From Methanocorpusculum sp. (GTDB lineage Archaea; Halobacteriota; Methanomicrobia; Methanomicrobiales; Methanocorpusculaceae), in NCBI GenBank assembly GCA_029987115.1, contig DALTWK010000004.1:39874-103873 (forward strand): a DNA stretch of 64,000 nt, read 5' to 3'. The notes under the pieces were generated by a model. The model worked only from the letters and a program-made list of their open reading frames with translations, ran no database searches and was not told the DNA's origin. The translations under genes and the position numbers were made by a program. This document shows positions 1 through 8,531 of the stretch, piece after piece (position 1 is the stretch's first letter; each line of letters begins with the position of its first letter).

Positions 1-47
1 AAAATGAAAAATTATCATCTCTCCAAACGAATAGAGGATATACAACT

Positions 48-872
48 ATGAAAAAAGAGATTCAAATTGATTCCGTAAAAATCGGCGGGAAGAATCTTCC
101 AAAGATTCTCGGAGTCCTAAATATCAGTCCTGAATCCTTTTTCTCAGATTCTTTTACGCCCTGCAGCCAGGCACTCCGCAGAGCAGAAGAACTCCGGCGT
201 GACGGGGCCGACATCTTAGACCTCGGTGCACGGAGTACCGCTCTGAACGCAACACCAATTTCGGTTCAGGAAGAGAAGGAAAGAATCATCACCTCCTTAA
301 AAGAACTCGATGGTTGCGGCCTTCCGCTCTCGCTTGACACAATACATGCTGAAGTTCTGGAAGCAGCCCTGCACTATGATATTTCTCTCGTAAACGATAT
401 CGGAGGGCTTTCAAATGAAAAATATGCCAGAACAGTTGCGGATTCCGGGCTGCCGGTAATTGCAATGGCGGCAAATAAAGTCCCCGGAGATCCAACAAAC
501 GCCACAACAACACATCAGGCCCTGGAACTGATTCTGGAACGAAAGGAAAAATACGAAATTGAAAACATTATTCTCGACCCCGGAATCGGAAAATGGGTTC
601 ATGAACGTGATTCCGCCGCAGACTGGGAACTCTGCCAGAGGTTCGATGAACTGAACCGGTACGGATATCCTCTTCTTGCAGCAGTATCCCGGAAACTTTT
701 CATCGGAGAAGAACTGCAGAAACCAGCGCATGACCGGCTCTATGGATCGCTTGCAGTTCTGGCGCATCTTATGGAAAAGGGAGCAGACCTTCTTCGTGTC
801 CATGATGTTGCAGCAACCAAGGACTTTGTCACGGTCTTTGCACGTCTTCACAAGGAAGATTATTCACTGTAG
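48..872 (+). CDS. Pterin-binding protein, dihydropteroate synthase-like
   Basis: A 274-residue TIM-barrel protein of the pterin-binding (DHPS) family. The N-terminal GVLNISPESFFSDS stretch near residue 22 matches the first DHPS signature, ILDLGARST near residue 55 the second, and VNDIGG, LDPGIG and AAVSRK the later pterin-site strands. In bacteria the family joins pterin pyrophosphate to p-aminobenzoate. Methanogens make tetrahydromethanopterin from a different aryl substrate, so the exact reaction here is inferred only as a pterin condensation or a related methyl-pterin role. The start is ATG with a GAGG-type ribosome site about 10 bases upstream. cofE follows 21 bases later on the same strand, which places the gene among methanogenic coenzyme genes. 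Confidence 0.8.
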   Translation: MKKEIQIDSVKIGGKNLPKILGVLNISPESFFSDSFTPCSQALRRAEELRRDGADILDLGARSTALNATPISVQEEKERIITSLKELDGCGLPLSLDTIHAEVLEAALHYDISLVNDIGGLSNEKYARTVADSGLPVIAMAANKVPGDPTNATTTHQALELILERKEKYEIENIILDPGIGKWVHERDSAADWELCQRFDELNRYGYPLLAAVSRKLFIGEELQKPAHDRLYGSLAVLAHLMEKGADLLRVHDVAATKDFVTVFARLHKEDYSL

Positions 873-893
873 ACAAGCATACAATTGTACACT

Positions 894-1658
894 ATGACGT
901 ATTCGTTTTCAGTTCACGGTCTGAAAACTCCAGTCCTGAAAGACGGTGATGATCTCGTCGGCATTCTTCAGGAATCTCTGATAAATACAGATGCGAAAGC
1001 GTTTGATGATGATGATATTCTTGTCCTTGCAGAATCCCCGCTTGCAACAACTGAAGGGCGTATTGTCAAGATTGCAGAAATTACTCCATCGAAAAAAGCA
1101 GAAGAACTTGCCATCGAGTACCACATTGATCCAAGACTCGCGGAAATTGTCCTGGAAGAAAGCGATGAAATCGTTGGAGGAGTTCCCGGGTATCTGCTTG
1201 CAAGACGCGAGAATCTCTTTCTTCCAAATGCAGGAATCGATGAATCAAATGCACCAAACGGTTTTGTAACACTGCTTCCGAAAAATCCGGATGAGTCTGC
1301 AGCACGAATCCGAAAAGAAATCAGAACACGATTTGGAAAAGATGTAGCAGTACTGGTAATAGATTCACGAACGCATGCTATGCGTCTGGGAGTATCCGGT
1401 GTTGCAATCGGCGTTGCAGGAATCAGAGCAATAACTGATGAACGCGGGAAAAAAGATCTCTTTGGTCATGAACTCCATGTTACCAGAAGAGCAATCGGCG
1501 ATGATCTCGCCTCAACTGCAGAACTTCTCATGGGTGAATCCGGAGAGTCTGTTCCTGCTGTTCTAATCCGGGGATATTCCTATCAGAAAGCAGAATCAGA
1601 AGGAATCGCATCCATTGCTCCGGAAGAAGACCTTTTCCTTGGCATGATGCGGAAATAA
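894..1658 (+). CDS. cofE: Coenzyme F420-0:L-glutamate ligase CofE
   Basis: CofE adds one or more gamma-linked glutamates to F420-0 with GTP, the last step of coenzyme F420 synthesis in the cytoplasm. The 254-residue protein has the family's start (FSVHGLKTPVL), the LAESPLATTEGR strand, the PNAGIDESN motif near residue 106, and the VLVIDSRTHAMRLGVSGVAI segment. An in-frame TTG nine bases upstream (885) gives a three-residue longer form. I chose the ATG at 894 because it begins at the usual family N terminus, but no clear Shine-Dalgarno decides it. It is likely co-transcribed with the upstream pterin gene. The product is the cofactor used by the FrhADGB hydrogenase encoded about 16 kb away. Confidence 0.93.
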   Translation: MTYSFSVHGLKTPVLKDGDDLVGILQESLINTDAKAFDDDDILVLAESPLATTEGRIVKIAEITPSKKAEELAIEYHIDPRLAEIVLEESDEIVGGVPGYLLARRENLFLPNAGIDESNAPNGFVTLLPKNPDESAARIRKEIRTRFGKDVAVLVIDSRTHAMRLGVSGVAIGVAGIRAITDERGKKDLFGHELHVTRRAIGDDLASTAELLMGESGESVPAVLIRGYSYQKAESEGIASIAPEEDLFLGMMRK

Positions 1659-1667
1659 CACACCATC

Positions 1668-1716
1668 TCTTTTTTTAGGGCACTGCCAAATCACGAGTTT
1701 GTATTTCTATACAAAA
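1668..1716 (+). terminator. Convergent-end poly-T tract and hairpin
   Basis: Just after the cofE stop lies a run of seven T at about 1670-1676. A perfect 7-bp inverted repeat follows (TTTGTAT at 1698-1704, ATACAAA at 1709-1715, loop TTCT). The gap is convergent, between cofE (+) and nusG (-), so this is a plausible transcript end for either strand. Archaeal termination on T tracts is established, but the assignment here is inference. Confidence 0.45.
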
Positions 1717-1765
1717 CGAAATCTTTGCAAAAGAGATTGAAAATGATGGAAAAATAATAGGATTG

Positions 1766-2242
1766 TTAGTCCTGATTTCTGTCGATTACCCGGACATTGT
1801 CTCCGCGTACGGTAATCGGGATTGGAACGATGGACTCGTAGAGTTCAACGGTAATTTCTTCTTTCGTGTGGTCAACGCGCTTAACGACCGCCTTTTCACC
1901 CTTGAACGGACCAGCGATGAGTTCAACGATTGTTCCTTCTTCAATACCGGATACTGCCGGCTTGGGGACGAGGAAGTGTTTAATTTCCTCCATTGAGGTT
2001 TCGCTTTTCAGAACGACGGTTGCATGTGCAATTGATTCAACCAATTCTTCAATTCTTGCGTGTTCTTCCGGACTCTCAACAAAGACATAGCCTTTGATAT
2101 TTTCCGGAACAATCACAGCAGTAACCACAACATCAGTCATTTCATTCTCAACTGCTTCGAGGATGTTATCTGCAACAGTACGCTCGTGTTTTGAGGTCGT
2201 CTTGACAATGTAGTAGTGGTTTCCAAATTCTGAGGCAGTCAT
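1766..2242 (-). CDS. spt5: Transcription elongation factor Spt5/NusG
   Basis: Archaeal Spt5 binds the RNA polymerase clamp with its NGN domain and raises processivity. Its KOW domain contacts ribosome and nascent RNA. The protein has about 158 residues: NGN domain first (YYIVKTTSKHERTVADNIL and the GYVFVES strand), then a C-terminal KOW domain with the sequence GTIVELIAGPFKGEKAVV. I chose the ATG giving MTASEFGNHYYIVKTT, which lies five bases after the secE stop. The longer frame would overlap secE and adds a non-conserved Ser/Cys-rich tail. The secE-nusG pairing is the common archaeal and bacterial arrangement and supports both calls. Confidence 0.93.
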   Translation of the reverse strand: MTASEFGNHYYIVKTTSKHERTVADNILEAVENEMTDVVVTAVIVPENIKGYVFVESPEEHARIEELVESIAHATVVLKSETSMEEIKHFLVPKPAVSGIEEGTIVELIAGPFKGEKAVVKRVDHTKEEITVELYESIVPIPITVRGDNVRVIDRNQD

Positions 2243-2246
2243 AGTA

Positions 2247-2492
2247 TTATGGGAGGAGATATTTGAACAGCAGGTAGATGATGAATCCAATTACTCCGAT
2301 AAGGGCGATTCCAATAGCCGCAACTGCGGAAATTTTCCAGAACTCCTGCTTAGTTGGTCTGCGCGCAAGTTTCAGAACGCGAATATATTTTCTGAAGAAT
2401 TCGGAAATCCGGTGACCGAGAGGTGCCTTTTTTGAATTTGCACCTGCAGACGGAGCGTCCTTTTTCTTCATTTCTTTTGTTTTTTCTGCCAT
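2247..2492 (-). CDS. secE: Preprotein translocase subunit SecE/Sec61-gamma
   Basis: This is the small single-span subunit that clamps the SecY channel in the cytoplasmic membrane. The 81 residues comprise a Lys-rich soluble N terminus, an amphipathic helix (ISEFFRKYIRVLKLARRPTK, a typical SecE surface helix) and one C-terminal transmembrane segment (about residues 56-78). The N-terminal 25 residues are longer and more charged than in many archaeal SecE proteins. It lies just upstream of spt5 and downstream of ftsZ on the same strand, with only a 16-base gap from ftsZ, so the three are probably one transcript. Confidence 0.88.
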   Translation of the reverse strand: MAEKTKEMKKKDAPSAGANSKKAPLGHRISEFFRKYIRVLKLARRPTKQEFWKISAVAAIGIALIGVIGFIIYLLFKYLLP

Positions 2493-2508
2493 ATTTCGTA
2501 TCCTAGTC

Positions 2509-3867
2509 TTATTTCAGGAAATCAATCTCAAATTTCGACCGCATTACCTGACCAGACTGCGGTGCCGTATATGTTTGTTCTTGCTTGCCATAAATCTGTG
2601 GGGACTGCACACCAGTCACGATAATCATGGTACGCATTCTTCCATCCATCTCCGGGTCAATCTGAACACCCCAAATGATGCGTGCAGCCGGGTCAATCTT
2701 CTGGTAAACTTCCTGTACGACACTTTCTGCTTCGGTCATGGTCATGTCCGGACCGCCGATAACGTTGATAAGAGCTGCAGTTGCGCCTGTGATATCAACA
2801 TCGAGCAGCGGGGAACGGAGTGCTTTCTTTATCGAATCGGATGCCTTGTCTTCGGAATCGGATTCTCCGACACCAATCATTGCAATGCCTCCCTGTTCCA
2901 TGACGGTTCTGACATCAGCAAAGTCGAGGTTAACTAATCCCGGCAGGGTGATAAGTTCCGTGATTCCCTTCACTGCACGCATCAGGACTTCATCAGATAC
3001 CTTAAATGCCTGTGCAAGCGGAAGACGCGGAACAACTTCGAGGATTCTGTCGTTCGGGATGACAATCACAGTATCTGCAACTTCGCGTAAGCGTTCGAGA
3101 CCGATTTCCGCATTTTCCATTCTTGTCGCACTTTCGCTGGTGAACGGTAACGTGACGACTGCAATGGTCAGAGCGCCAATCTCTTTTGCAACCTTTGCAA
3201 CAACCGGTGCTGAACCAGTTCCGGTTCCTCCTCCCATACCTGCAGTAACGAAGACCATGTTGCTACCAGACAGTGCCTGTCTAATCTGATCTTCGCTTTC
3301 GATAGCAGCTTCTTCACCGCGCTGAGGAATTGCACCCGCGCCAAGACCTTTCGTGGTCTGGCGACCGATGAGGATACGCTTTCCAACTCTTCCACGAAGA
3401 GTAGATAAGTGCTGTGCATCAGTGTTTAATGCAAAGAGTTCCGCACCTTCAATGCCTTCCTGGAAGATACGGGCAACCGTGTTGCATCCTCCACCACCGC
3501 AACCAACAACACTGATCTTGGTACGTAAGGTGTTTAAGATCTCATCGAATTCGTCATCATCATCGGTTGGTGTTTTCTCCGGTGAGGCGAACTTGTATTG
3601 ACTGGAAAAGTCAATTTCCGGCTTCTTTGCCGGCTCAGCTGCTGCAGAAAACAGCGGTTTCTGGGCTGCCGGTTTTACCTCTGGCCATGGACGCGGAGAC
3701 GGTTTCTCAGAAACTGCTGGTTCTGCAACGGGAGTCTGTACTGCTTCTTTCTTTGCACCGAGCTCAACTTCAGCTTCGGCATCATAAATTGCGGAAATGG
3801 TCGAATCATCGCGTGCGATGTCTTCAAACCGTTTGCGTGAAAGTGCTTCTTCAACGATTGATCTCAT
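2509..3867 (-). CDS. ftsZ: Cell division GTPase FtsZ with long N-terminal extension
   Basis: FtsZ is the tubulin-like GTPase that polymerises at mid-cell. The 452-residue protein has the Rossmann start VVGCGGGGCNT (about residues 120-130), the tubulin signature GGGTGTGSAP (about 212-221), and a C-terminal KFEIDFLK tail resembling the short conserved FtsZ tail. The first 115 residues are not part of the GTPase. They hold a short helix (MRSIVEEALSRKRF), a Pro/Ala/Lys-rich linker and an acidic patch DDDDEFDEI. This extension is longer than the roughly 40 residues I recall for archaeal FtsZ. The start ATG is the first in frame, six bases after the dtdA stop. It appears to lie in an operon with dtdA upstream and secE-spt5 downstream. 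Confidence 0.95.
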   Translation of the reverse strand: MRSIVEEALSRKRFEDIARDDSTISAIYDAEAEVELGAKKEAVQTPVAEPAVSEKPSPRPWPEVKPAAQKPLFSAAAEPAKKPEIDFSSQYKFASPEKTPTDDDDEFDEILNTLRTKISVVGCGGGGCNTVARIFQEGIEGAELFALNTDAQHLSTLRGRVGKRILIGRQTTKGLGAGAIPQRGEEAAIESEDQIRQALSGSNMVFVTAGMGGGTGTGSAPVVAKVAKEIGALTIAVVTLPFTSESATRMENAEIGLERLREVADTVIVIPNDRILEVVPRLPLAQAFKVSDEVLMRAVKGITELITLPGLVNLDFADVRTVMEQGGIAMIGVGESDSEDKASDSIKKALRSPLLDVDITGATAALINVIGGPDMTMTEAESVVQEVYQKIDPAARIIWGVQIDPEMDGRMRTMIIVTGVQSPQIYGKQEQTYTAPQSGQVMRSKFEIDFLK

Positions 3868-3872
3868 GAGTA

Positions 3873-5195
3873 TTACTCCAATCCCGGGATTTTGACAGAT
3901 GTTATTGATATATCGGTTACATCCTCTGGGTTAACAGTTTTCCCGTCTGGAAGAGTGATCGATTCTCCGGCAATGAGTTTGCCGAACAATGGACCTTTGG
4001 GAACGCCCAATTTGCGCGCTTTTTGGGCATCGAACTGTTTCCTGCGGAGAATGATGGTATCACCATCCACCAATGAATCCTGTGTACGTGTAATATATTG
4101 GATGGATAAGGCTATTAATCCCTCTGATAGATTGTGACGATTCGAGCTGTTCGTCAGGAAAACGGGCATTACCTTCCCACTTGTATTCGTCGTGTGGAAA
4201 ACCCCTCCAATGGTTTCTAAATAGTCCAATAAAGCCGAATCATTCTTTCCAAACGCTGCAGAAAAGAAGTCTTCGGGAAGCGCAACAACAGACGGCTCTT
4301 CATCAGGAATTTCCCCATGGGGGAACAACCTAAGGGTATAACCGGTTTCGTCCGCGGTTTTTCGGTATTTCTTCCACATATCAAAGGACATGTGGTTGAT
4401 TTTCAGAAGATCTCCCTCTGTCAGTTCTTCAATTCCAAGTTCCTTCAGAATACCTTCAATATGACCAATTTCCGATTTTGAAAGCGCTTTCCGGTCGATA
4501 TGCGCGGCAACAGCGGGCCCAGACTTTTCCATCATTTGAGATACAAGAGCAGGGGTGGCTTTTCCAACATCACGGGTATGCATCATGTGCCCCATTGCGC
4601 CTTTCGTTTCAAGTCCTATTGCACTCTGCCGGACAGCATAATGTGTGCCGCCAAATCCAATCAAGGGGATGGTAGTATTCGAAGGATTTGCATAGAGAAC
4701 GCTTTTTGCAACAGCTGTATATGCCTTTTCATCATTCCATTCCTTCTCTGTACTGCCGACTTCCACAAAGAAAAACGGCATCGGAAAATCTGTTGGACCA
4801 TGATGAGTAATCTCATACGACACACGATACCCCTCCGGGACAAACTTTGCATGATTCTGAAGAACATATTTCATCCAGGCAGGAGAGCAATTTCCCAGTT
4901 CCCGATCATTTCCCCCGAGCTCTGCAATTCCGTAGTTCCCTGCGGGGTGAACGGTAAGAACGGGAACCGGGTTTACACTGGAGTGGCGTGAAACAACAAT
5001 AACCAAATCAGCATCAGGGTTAACAGCGGACGCCGATGCGTTTATTATGCGTTCATTAATTGTATGAAATGTTACCTCGTTCCCATCAAACAGCGGGTAA
5101 GCATCCTTTCCATTTTCTTCAACCAGCTTATCTATAGCCCGACGGATGTTTCTTCCTGCGGGATCAATTTCAGAATTCAGAATATCAATTATCAT
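3873..5195 (-). CDS. dtdA: D-aminoacyl-tRNA deacylase, archaeal type
   Basis: This enzyme hydrolyses D-amino acids mischarged onto tRNA, the archaeal/plant (GEK1-like) Dtd2 type that is unrelated in fold to bacterial Dtd. The protein is 440 residues. Recognisable family segments are EITHHGPTDFP with FFVEVGSTEKEW, GFGGTHYAVRQSAIG (about residues 195-210), the following GAMGHMMHT, and an acidic lid-like KALSKSEIGHIEGILKELGI region. The two His-containing motifs agree with the metal-dependent active site known for the family. The residues past about 300 (GEIPDEEPSVVALP onward) are a C-terminal extension compared with shorter homologues. It ends six bases before ftsZ and starts three bases after the next gene's stop, indicating an operon. 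Confidence 0.85.
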   Translation of the reverse strand: MIIDILNSEIDPAGRNIRRAIDKLVEENGKDAYPLFDGNEVTFHTINERIINASASAVNPDADLVIVVSRHSSVNPVPVLTVHPAGNYGIAELGGNDRELGNCSPAWMKYVLQNHAKFVPEGYRVSYEITHHGPTDFPMPFFFVEVGSTEKEWNDEKAYTAVAKSVLYANPSNTTIPLIGFGGTHYAVRQSAIGLETKGAMGHMMHTRDVGKATPALVSQMMEKSGPAVAAHIDRKALSKSEIGHIEGILKELGIEELTEGDLLKINHMSFDMWKKYRKTADETGYTLRLFPHGEIPDEEPSVVALPEDFFSAAFGKNDSALLDYLETIGGVFHTTNTSGKVMPVFLTNSSNRHNLSEGLIALSIQYITRTQDSLVDGDTIILRRKQFDAQKARKLGVPKGPLFGKLIAGESITLPDGKTVNPEDVTDISITSVKIPGLE

Positions 5196-5198
5196 TTT

Positions 5199-6017
5199 TC
5201 AAAAATAACCGATGCCGGTCAGATTGGTAAATATCCAAAGGACAACGTAGATGACCGGCATGTGTACAAGATATATGACAAGAGTAATCATTCCGTTTCC
5301 AAGTTTGGAAAGGAATCGTATGACTTTCTTCGGTTTATAGTTCAAAGTGAAATTACGGACACCATTCGGATAAAACACATTTCCAATGCCAACTCCAAGG
5401 AGAAGAACACCTAGCCAAGGAAGAAGCGGGAAATAATCCTGGGTATAAAGGAGGAATTCAGAACTGTGGACGCCGATGGGGAACAACCATTCCGGAGAGG
5501 TGATCATTGGAATCAGGAAAATGCCAACTGCCAGAATAATCAGACCATAAATGAGGTTCCATTTCCGGAACCGCAGAAGCGGGATGGCAAGAAGCATTGA
5601 GATAGACAGCATGTGCAGGAAACCAAATTTAATGAAGGTTACTCCATCCAGGAAGATTATGCTGAAAATCCAAGTTAGGAGCGTAATCATCATTGCAATA
5701 GCAAACAACAGGAGGGCCCTGGTCACCAGGGTTTTGTAGTAATCTCTGTTTGTTTTCCCCTTTACCCGCATCCGTTCATGGCGGAGAACCATAGCAATAC
5801 CGGCAAGAATAACGAAGATAGCGGTTCCAAAAACATAGGTATTGTAAAATTTAAGGAAGGTGTCGGTTTCCTGGATGATGTGGAATACAACAAGAGATGC
5901 AAGAACATGGAAAATAATCATTCCAAGGATGGCTGCTCCACGCAACGCATCAATTTCCCAGTAGCGCTCTCCAGAATGAGATGCTTCTGTTTTCTGTACT
6001 GTCTCTGTTGATTCCAT
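5199..6017 (-). CDS. DUF1624 (HGSNAT-like) membrane acyltransferase-like protein, copy 1
   Basis: A 272-residue integral membrane protein with about seven to eight hydrophobic helices. It has the DUF1624/heparan-alpha-glucosaminide N-acetyltransferase-like start RYWEIDALRGAAILGMIIFH (residues 19-38), where the Asp, Arg-Gly and His are the conserved residues of the family. A second motif, YFPLLPWLGVLLLGVGIGNVF, lies near residue 190, and a C-terminal LVIYLVHMPVIYV helix carries another conserved His. By family these proteins move acyl groups across or onto surface sugars. The substrate here is unknown. It is one of three paralogues in this window (others at 54218 and 60628), all on the minus strand but not adjacent. 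It is probably co-transcribed with dtdA. Confidence 0.8.
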   Translation of the reverse strand: MESTETVQKTEASHSGERYWEIDALRGAAILGMIIFHVLASLVVFHIIQETDTFLKFYNTYVFGTAIFVILAGIAMVLRHERMRVKGKTNRDYYKTLVTRALLLFAIAMMITLLTWIFSIIFLDGVTFIKFGFLHMLSISMLLAIPLLRFRKWNLIYGLIILAVGIFLIPMITSPEWLFPIGVHSSEFLLYTQDYFPLLPWLGVLLLGVGIGNVFYPNGVRNFTLNYKPKKVIRFLSKLGNGMITLVIYLVHMPVIYVVLWIFTNLTGIGYF

Positions 6018-6029
6018 AACTCGAAAAAA

Positions 6030-7286
6030 TTATTTTATTTCGTGAATTACCATACCGGAAAGTAATTTTGGCTCAAACCAGGTGGATTTCGGTGGCATGA
6101 TAAGGCCAGCATCAGCAACATCAATAACCTGCTGAGCAGTTACTGGTTGCATGATAAACGCCGCGGAATACTCGCCATTGTCAACTTCCTTCACAACATC
6201 TTCCAAAGGAACAATTCCGCCAACAAACGAGATTCTTGGATCTCCGCGCGGGTCAACGATGGCAAGCATGTCATCAAGAACCAGATTCTGCAGCACGGAT
6301 ACATCTAAACGTTCAATTGCATCAGCAGTCTCGTCCTTCTTTCGAGTCAATTCATACCACTGACTCTCAAGATAGAGGTGGATTACATGCATATCCGGAG
6401 ATGGTTCGCGTGCAGGAACTGCATTCTTTTTGACATCAACCTTTTTAATTGGAGTAATGTTGAATCGCAGAGCAAGGTCTCCCAGGAACATATCTGCATT
6501 CATGCCGGCAAGATCACGAACAAGACGGTGGTATCCGTAAATTCTTACGGAATCGTGAGCGAAAAGCACACTCATAAACCGCTCGGCATCCGGCGTTACC
6601 CTATTTTCGGAACTCCGGCGTTCGCAGACATTAACCGATGATTTTGCACGGTGGTGACCATCGGCAATATAGAGATTCGGAATGTTAGCGAACATGCCGG
6701 TAATTTCTGCAACCTCGGATGGGTCGTCAATACGGTAAATCTGATGAAGCGTCCCATTCTTTGCTGTATATTCGCCAAACGGTTTGCGGGAATCTGCCAT
6801 CGCACAGAGGGTTTTCTGGACTTCGGACGGGTCCTTATACAGCAGGAATACCTGACCGGTGTGAGCAGATACGGAATCGATATGGCGGGTTCTGTCCTCT
6901 TCTTTATCGTATCGGGTAAGTTCATGCTTTTTGATGATATCATCCTTGTATTCTTGTACTGAAACACAGGATATGAGACCGGTAAATACCTCGCCTGCTA
7001 GCGTTATCCGGTAGAGATAGTAGGCATCCTTTGCATCCTCTTCAAAAAGACCGTCTGCTTTGAACTTTGCAAACATCTCTTTTGCCCGTTCATAAATCCG
7101 GTCATCATGCGGATCGATGTCCGGTAATTCGGCATCGGTTCGAATGACGCGGAGGAAAGACTTCGGATTTTCCGCAATTACTTCAGCAGCTTCCTCACGT
7201 TCAATTACATCATACGGAACCGAAGGAACGACCGCAAACGCCTCCGGGGACGGGTGCAGTCCTTTGAAAGGATATATGGTAACCAT
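6030..7286 (-). CDS. DUF1015 family protein
   Basis: A 418-residue cytosolic protein of the DUF1015 family, recognised from the start VTIYPFKGLHPSPEAFAVVP with the VPYDVI segment, the YYLYRI strand, and the IADGHHRAKS motif around residue 208 containing paired His. Family members are widespread in anaerobes and no reaction is established, so I assign none. The start ATG lies in the 39-base gap facing the divergent rimI gene, so the two must share a very compact promoter region. It precedes the DUF1624 gene by 12 bases on the same strand. Confidence 0.8.
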   Translation of the reverse strand: MVTIYPFKGLHPSPEAFAVVPSVPYDVIEREEAAEVIAENPKSFLRVIRTDAELPDIDPHDDRIYERAKEMFAKFKADGLFEEDAKDAYYLYRITLAGEVFTGLISCVSVQEYKDDIIKKHELTRYDKEEDRTRHIDSVSAHTGQVFLLYKDPSEVQKTLCAMADSRKPFGEYTAKNGTLHQIYRIDDPSEVAEITGMFANIPNLYIADGHHRAKSSVNVCERRSSENRVTPDAERFMSVLFAHDSVRIYGYHRLVRDLAGMNADMFLGDLALRFNITPIKKVDVKKNAVPAREPSPDMHVIHLYLESQWYELTRKKDETADAIERLDVSVLQNLVLDDMLAIVDPRGDPRISFVGGIVPLEDVVKEVDNGEYSAAFIMQPVTAQQVIDVADAGLIMPPKSTWFEPKLLSGMVIHEIK

Positions 7287-7325
7287 GTTGTTATATTGAT
7301 TGGGAGTTTAATAATAAAATATTAC

Positions 7326-7808
7326 ATGGTAATAGTCAACGGTATTGGAGGGACTAGAGCTGGATGCACGTTCCGGAAAGCAACACTGGATGATATTCCG
7401 GACATCTATCGAATAGAAACCCTTTGCTTCAAAGATCCTTGGGATTACAAATCTATGATAGAGATGATGACGGTTTTTCTCACGTCATTTATCGTTGCAG
7501 AAGCAGACGGAAGAATCATCGGTTTTGGAGCGGGTGCTGTTGAAGAAACAGGTCAGGAAAAATATGGACATGTCTGTAATCTTGCAGTTTCTCCTGAAAT
7601 GCGCGGTCTTGGAATCGGGCGGCTTCTTCTCAGGAAACTAGAACGAGAGTTTTTTTTGGAGGGGTGTACCGCATGCAGTCTTGAAGTCAGAACCAGCAAT
7701 ACCTCTGCGCACAGTTTTTATGAACGGATTGGGTATGAAGATGTCATCGTTTTCGGCGGATATTACGCCGATGGTGAGGATGCCATCGTTATGATGCGAT
7801 GGTTCTAA
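7326..7808 (+). CDS. rimI: Ribosomal-protein-alanine N-acetyltransferase RimI-like (GNAT)
   Basis: A GNAT-fold N-terminal acetyltransferase of about 160 residues. The acetyl-CoA site is visible as SPEMRGLGIGRLLLRKLE (R/Q-x-x-G-x-G pattern). The following strand CSLEVRTSNTSAHSFYERIGYE is the RimI/Ard1 signature, in which Asn and Tyr are usual. Archaeal RimI/Ard1 proteins acetylate N termini of many proteins, so a broad Nat role is more likely than ribosomal S18 specifically. I chose the ATG at 7326. An upstream in-frame extension to 7254 would overlap the divergent DUF1015 gene and is non-conserved in look. Confidence 0.85.
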   Translation: MVIVNGIGGTRAGCTFRKATLDDIPDIYRIETLCFKDPWDYKSMIEMMTVFLTSFIVAEADGRIIGFGAGAVEETGQEKYGHVCNLAVSPEMRGLGIGRLLLRKLEREFFLEGCTACSLEVRTSNTSAHSFYERIGYEDVIVFGGYYADGEDAIVMMRWF

Positions 7809-7846
7809 CCTCTCTTTTAATGTTTTGAACGTGCAATATGTAGATA

Positions 7847-8425
7847 ATGTCAGATGCACCGAAGAAAATAGCAGAAATTGCTGATATATTGGGCATTTCC
7901 GAGTCAGAATGCCGTGAGATAGCAAAAGAATTTGAAGAACTTCTCCCTGCTAAAAAAGTCGGCCGTATTTCAGTATACGATGACAATTCCGTTGATCGAT
8001 TCCGAAAAATCGCGGACCTCAAAGCCCAGGGGCTGCCACATGCAGTGGTAATTGCAGCAATACGCGGCGGAAAAACGCTTGAAGAACGGGCACGTGAAGA
8101 TATGAAAAAAATGGGTATCGCGGACGGAAACGGACCGGCACCTGTTGATCCCCCAAAACCAAAAGAGATACCACGCTCTGAAACAGAGGAGGAACTTATT
8201 CTCGCAATTCGGTCCCTTGAAAAGAAAGTCGCAACAATGGATCACCGGTTTGCGGCCATCCGGGAAACGAATGAAACCAGCATGGATAAGATTCTCGATG
8301 CAGTTGGAAACGTTGCATCAGAGGTTCGTTCCCTCAAAGAACAAATGCATGAACTCTGGGACCAGATAGCATCATTAGAGAACTATCTCCAGGAACAGAG
8401 TCAGAAACCGTTTTGGAAACGCTGA
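7847..8425 (+). CDS. MerR-like helix-turn-helix protein with C-terminal coiled coil
   Basis: A 192-residue protein I do not recognise by name. Residues 1-75 look like a MerR-type DNA-binding head: IAEIADILGISESECREIAKEF forms a helix-turn-helix, then VYDDNSVDRFRKIADLKAQG is the wing and helix typical of MerR. A Pro-rich linker follows (about 95-108). Residues 110-185 are a heptad-like coiled coil (EEELILAIRSLEKKVATMDHRFAAIRE, then VASEVRSLKEQMHELWDQIASLENYL). It has no transmembrane segment and no Cys effector site. The layout suggests a dimeric DNA-binding or structural protein. It stands alone between rimI and pycB. Confidence 0.6.
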   Translation: MSDAPKKIAEIADILGISESECREIAKEFEELLPAKKVGRISVYDDNSVDRFRKIADLKAQGLPHAVVIAAIRGGKTLEERAREDMKKMGIADGNGPAPVDPPKPKEIPRSETEEELILAIRSLEKKVATMDHRFAAIRETNETSMDKILDAVGNVASEVRSLKEQMHELWDQIASLENYLQEQSQKPFWKR

Positions 8426-8433
8426 TTTACCAC

Positions 8434-8467
8434 GAGGAATATTTTCCTCCCAATAGCCTACTTTTTT
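8434..8467 (+). terminator. Hairpin plus T7 tract
   Basis: A perfect 6-bp inverted repeat (GAGGAA at 8434-8439, TTCCTC at 8444-8449, loop TATT) is followed about 11 bases later by seven T (8461-8467). It lies nine bases after the stop of the MerR-like gene and before the pycB ribosome site, so it probably ends that transcript. The separation of hairpin and T tract is larger than in a bacterial terminator. Confidence 0.5.
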
Positions 8468-8531
8468 TACCTTTCACAACATAACTATCTACGGTTTAGA
8501 TAAACTCTGGAAAGCCGGGAGTTATCAAATA

